DNA from: Citrus sinensis
Lineage: Eukaryota; Streptophyta; Magnoliopsida; Sapindales; Rutaceae
Assembly (NCBI RefSeq): GCF_022201045.2
Contig: NC_068561.1
Coordinates: 17,300,501 to 17,364,500, forward strand
Length of the DNA: 64,000 bases
Direction: 5' to 3'
Part shown: positions 60,311 to 64,000 of the stretch, piece by piece
Position numbering within the stretch: the first letter of the stretch is position 1
Layout: the number at the start of each line of letters is the position of its first letter
The notes under the pieces: generated by a model
Told to the model about the DNA's origin: nothing
Seen by the model: the letters and a program-made list of their open reading frames with translations, nothing else
Database searches by the model: none
Made by a program: the position numbers and the translations under genes

Positions 60311-61084
60311 ATAATATTAGGGAAAAGGACACAGAGACCCCTAACGTTTGAATAAGGGATACAAAACCCCCTAATGTTTCAAAAAAGACACTCAGACCCC
60401 TATTTCTTAATAGTAAATTATAATTTTACCATTATACACTTATAGCATATTAAAAAATAATTGTTCATTATCCAATTTATTTTTATATTATTAATAAAAT
60501 TACGAATATAACTTCATTACCCAATTTTTCCATTTAATTTTTATCAAATTTTATCTTCAAACTAAATAAATTTAATCCATTGCTCAAAAATAAAAATAAA
60601 TTACATTGATTATTAATATAATAAAAATAACAATTCTCCATATGTTATTTCTTATAATTTCTTATATATAAATTAAATTGATAATTTCTTAAAAATAAAA
60701 ATTCTCCATATATAAATTAAATTTATTTTAATTTAATATATGTTATTTTTATATTAAATATATGTTATTTTTATTATATTAATAATCAATTTAATTTATT
60801 TTTATTTTTGAGCAATGGATTAAATTTATTTAGTTTGAAGATAAAATTTGATAAAAATTAAATGAAAAAATTGAGTAATGAAGTTATATTCGTAATTTTA
60901 TTAATAATATAGAAATAAATTGGATAATGAACAATTATTTTTTAATATGCTATAAGGGTATAATGGTAAAATTATAATTTACTATTAAGAAATAGGGGTC
61001 TGAGTGTCTTTTTTGAAACATTAGGGGATTTTATGTCCCTTATTCAAACGTTAGGGGTCTCTGTATCCTTTTCCCATAATATTA
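60311..61084. mobile_element. Palindromic MULE-type MITE, perfect 9-bp target duplication
   Basis: The element is 60320-61075 (756 bp), flanked by ATAATATTA at 60311-60319 and 61076-61084. The left end GGGAAAAGGACACAGAGACC pairs with the inverted right end GGGAAAAGGATACAGAGACC. The two arms remain complementary for about 315 bp each (60320-60635 with 60760-61075), leaving a central loop of about 125 bp. No coding. Same family as 7704-8423, but with the target duplication intact, hence younger. Confidence 0.93.
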
Positions 61085-61947
61085 TGCAAAACAAGATTAC
61101 CACACCAGTTACTCTTTTAGATTTTGAGAAATGTGGTTCAGCTAATCCAATTATCCACCGGATCATGTCATAATATCTATTTACTAAACTGACTACCAGA
61201 TTATAGAATGTACTGCTCCTCCTGCATTAGAATCGACCACATAATAACAAACATCAGACCCGAGATCTAGACGAAGTGGTAATAAAAATGCTTTCTAGAA
61301 CTGCTGCTCAATGTGTTTGTTTGAACATGGTTTTCCAAAAACTCTCAAGTGCAATAGATATATGTAGAGGTGAAGGCCTCTTTTAAGTCTCTGTATAATG
61401 CACTGGGTTTGAGAGCACAGGGCTGAGATAGCAAACAGAATGAATCTTGATGAAGTGGCCATATATGGTCACACTAACTCCCAATGACCCATGGCATTAT
61501 TTTCTCTTACCACGCAAGTAAAATGCAAATGGACAAAACCAATGAGGAGTGAGCGTGCCAAGTAGCTCATAAGACTGACTTGTTATGATATAGGGACTTA
61601 GCAAGATGTTTTTGTAACATTTTATGTCATCAAAAAATCCCTCTACATTAACTTCCAATGGTTATTAGCTGACTGACCTCCAAGAGAAGCAGCATTAAAA
61701 ATTTCTAACCTGACAATAAGTTGCTAGCCTAGGATGATCAAACAGTAGATAACAAATGCAATATTACTCCATAAACCAAACAGTTCCTATTCCACAATAT
61801 TGTTGGCTAGCACCAACGAGAAGAAAACACATCATAGGAGAAATTACACAATATTCAGCCAATTATTAACATAGTTCTAAAGATTGTAATCACCATATAG
61901 ATAAGACAATTGTCAGAGTTCATGGCGCCATGCTTTGAGAATAATAT
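61085..61947. other. 3' flank of the MIF gene
   Basis: Contains the probable 3' UTR of the minus-strand MIF gene at its right end. Nothing else recognised. Confidence 0.45.
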
Positions 61948-63123
61948 CTAGAAGGTGGATCCATTCCATCCAAAGTTTGAACCCTGCCAAATAAACAAAG
62001 GATAAGCAATTTTTAGAGTGGCAGCAACTCCCACAAAAGGCCAGTGGTATACGAATGAACAGAAAACAAGCATAAGTCTGATTCTCAAGAAAAGTTGACG
62101 AGAGCCATTTTCACAGTTATAAACAGTAAAGATTTATTTACATGATCTAGTGCTGGTGTACAGCATGCAAACACTGTGCATGTTCTCGACTTTGATGGGC
62201 CTAAACAAACAGGAAGAATGCAATGAGATGAAACAAGTCATGACTGCATGGCAACAATCATCCTCAGAGACAAACAAGGAAGTTGAAATGGCTTGCCTTT
62301 GTGTCATAAAACTTGATGAAGAATCGTGACTTGGGTACCGACAGCTTCTTTTCAAGAATTGCAGAAATTGCAGCACTCAGCTTCTTGTTCACATCAGGGT
62401 TAAGGCCACCAATGGACACCAACTCACCATAAGCTGCCGGATCCTCAGTTCCACCAAACGACATAGGTACCGATCCCTTCAACACAATCATCACGTACTG
62501 CATATCAACCAACAAACATGAAATAGTCAGATAATGACTAATGAAACAACGGCAACACTGAGTAAAAAACATAAACAGAACTACAGACAATTCCTCTTTA
62601 GCTTAACAATAGAACTACAGATTCACCAAGTGATGGTTAAGACTTACGAGCAGCCGAACTACATATAGGTTCATAAAATCCATAAAGCATTCTCTGCACT
62701 AACATATCCTCTTAATTTGCTCACATTATCATCATCTTGTAAGTTACACGTTGCTTCCTCTAATAGCCATTAAGTATAGACACGCCTCAATTTACAAACC
62801 TGAAAAGCTATTAATCACTTAGAATATGTTCGTAACTATTAAAAGCACAGCAACCAAAGTTAACGATTGAACAATCCTAATCACTTATTTTGGAGATTAT
62901 TATTTAAAAAAAAAAAAAGTAGCTTGGGCAAACTAATGGTATATAATAATTAACCTAAAATTTGAAATAAATAAAAAAAGAAAATGAAATAGAGAGCGTT
63001 GCGTGTACTAACGGCCTCGGGTTTGCCGATGATGTTGGCGACAGTGGAGGTGGCCTCGGAGAGGATGGATGACGTGTCAACGCCATCGAGTTTGACGTTA
63101 GTTGAAATGTTCAAGCAAGGCAT
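61948..63123 (-). CDS. MIF/D-dopachrome tautomerase-like protein (MDL)
   Basis: Three exons: 63013-63123, 62297-62497 and 61948-61983, giving 115 residues, the normal MIF length. Pro2, the catalytic base of the tautomerase family, is present (MPCLNISTNV). Other family blocks are SYV/YVMIVLKGSVPMSFGG, then AAYGELVSIGGL, then KSRFFIKFYDTK and the C-terminal GSNFGWNGSTF. Exon 1 ends GAGGCC|GTTAGT. Exon 2 ends AAAG|GCAAGC, a GC donor, and the acceptor before exon 3 is GGCAG|GG. Plant MDL proteins are cytosolic or peroxisomal MIF relatives with roles in stress and immunity and can mimic human MIF; no SKL-type peroxisome tail is seen here. A second possible terminal exon lies at 62147-62200. Confidence 0.92.
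62147..62200 (-). other. Candidate alternative 3'-terminal exon of the MIF gene
   Basis: After a GTTTAG acceptor the minus strand reads 17 codons and TAG: AHQSREHAQCLHAVHQH. It is in phase with exon 2 and would replace GSNFGWNGSTF with a His-rich tail. It lies between exon 2 and the standard last exon, in the usual position for an alternative terminal exon with its own polyadenylation. Confidence 0.55.
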
Positions 63124-64000
63124 CTTCTCGAAACTTCCGACGGAAAACCCTACTCTTGTAGCTTCCCTAACCACTCGCTTTCTTTCTTTCTTTCTTTCAC
63201 TGATAGTCGGCGTCTATCCACCAACTCCACAGGCTTACTTATTCAATCGTTAAAAGATTATTTAACTGGTCCGTCAAAACGACATAATTGATGAATTTCC
63301 CAAAATACCCTTGTTTGCTTTGGAATGAAGAGTGAACAAGCCCAAGGTGTTGGCCCAATTGAATTTCAGCCCAAGGGTACACGAGCGCACACGGCAGACA
63401 ATTAGCTTTGCGATGAAAAAGTGATGGTGAAATGACGGGAAAATACAGTAATGCGAAGCGACCAAAATCAAAACGACCTTCAAATTTTGAAGTTCGAGAC
63501 ATGACAAGGCACGGCCTCATCTACACTGCAAGTAACAAGGAGAGAGGACTCTGCCTCACTGTCACTCACTTATTCTAGATTCGACAGGTGTCTATTTTTG
63601 TCTCTTGGATCATTATTTTAATTGACTTAAACATCACCCAATACTTTGACAATAATTGCATCTATAACATTTTAATTTTACAACATTACCTCTTCATTCA
63701 ACTATAAATTTTCTTGAACACTGGATTGTTTCTCCTCAATCTTTAAGAGAAGCCACACGAATGCAGTTTGTTCAAAAAGCATATTATTTAAACTTTGAAC
63801 AGGTCCTGTGGCTGTGGTAAATTGAAAGTGGGCACGGTTGTAATTATAGTGGATATACGGGGTTGGTATTTAAGTCAAATAATAAGACAATAGATGCAAG
63901 AATCAAACGAGACAATATCCCGATACAAGATATGAATTGTGAGAAAGATTGGATCTCGAATCCTTATGGGTTTCACGTTTTGGCAGTAGAACAAACCCTC
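63124..64000. other. Upstream region of the MIF gene
   Basis: The first part is the MIF 5' UTR (with CTTTCTTTCTTTC at 63177-63198) and promoter. No other gene seen to the end of the window. Confidence 0.45.

Noticed and set aside
1-64000. CRISPR arrays, bacterial operons, tRNA genes
   Set aside because: No regularly spaced repeats of the CRISPR kind and no intact tRNA cloverleaf were seen; tRNA-like boxes found belong to SINEs.

Overview
The window looks like nuclear DNA of a woody eudicot. It is AT-rich, genes have many GT-AG introns, and the gene set is entirely plant: wall acetyltransferases, a BZR1-type factor, plant BRCA2, MIR390, a chloroplast MATE carrier, an IMK-type receptor kinase, PRA1 and a plant MIF homologue. 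The protein sequences remind me of Citrus, but that is memory-based inference and not shown by the sequence.

Layout. 1-11.6 kb: the last exon of one TBL acetyltransferase, a small TIR element carrying a DUF4283-like fragment, a full-length but decayed L1-type LINE with a 14-bp target duplication, a palindromic MITE, then a complete six-exon TBL gene. 11.9-13.7 kb: a MITE split by a SINE, then a short BES1/BZR1-domain gene on the minus strand whose C-terminus is altered by a 67-bp tandem duplication. 14.9-21.4 kb: a 19-exon BRCA2 gene (minus). 21.4-36.3 kb: about 15 kb without a recognisable protein gene, filled with MITEs, a Pack-MULE-like element, SINEs, a foldback and nested direct repeats. 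36.35-36.6 kb: MIR390 with a TATA box. 39.1-44.1 kb: a 13-exon chloroplast MATE transporter (DTX45-like). 45.0-48.1 kb: a 318-bp tandem duplication and a 2-kb inverted repeat. 49.3-50.3 kb: an Abraxas/FAM175-like MPN gene (minus). 50.4-51.3 kb: a hAT-like MITE. 52.3-55.0 kb: an LRR receptor kinase of the IMK2/IMK3 type (minus) whose 3' end is tandemly duplicated. 56.7-57.4 kb: an intronless PRA1 gene. 58.1-58.5 kb: a mosaic plastid insertion joining rps2 to 16S rRNA. 60.3-61.1 kb: a palindromic MULE-type MITE with a perfect 9-bp target duplication. 61.9-63.1 kb: a MIF/MDL tautomerase gene (minus) with a GC-AG intron and a second possible 3' exon.

The genes do not form one pathway. BRCA2 and the Abraxas-like gene both belong to DNA-repair or deubiquitinase biology, but they lie about 28 kb apart and the closeness may be chance. 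The two TBL copies are a tandem pair.

I found no clearly undescribed biological system. The strongest leads are the mosaic rps2/16S plastid insertion with internal tandem amplification, the alternative terminal exon of the MIF gene, the duplication that displaces an LxLxL tail in the BZR1-like gene, the exact 160-bp duplication across the IMK stop codon, and a group of MULE-type elements sharing GGG...CCC ends and 9-10 bp target duplications. Exon boundaries were read by eye from splice consensus, reading phase and protein-family knowledge. No alignment or database search was run.
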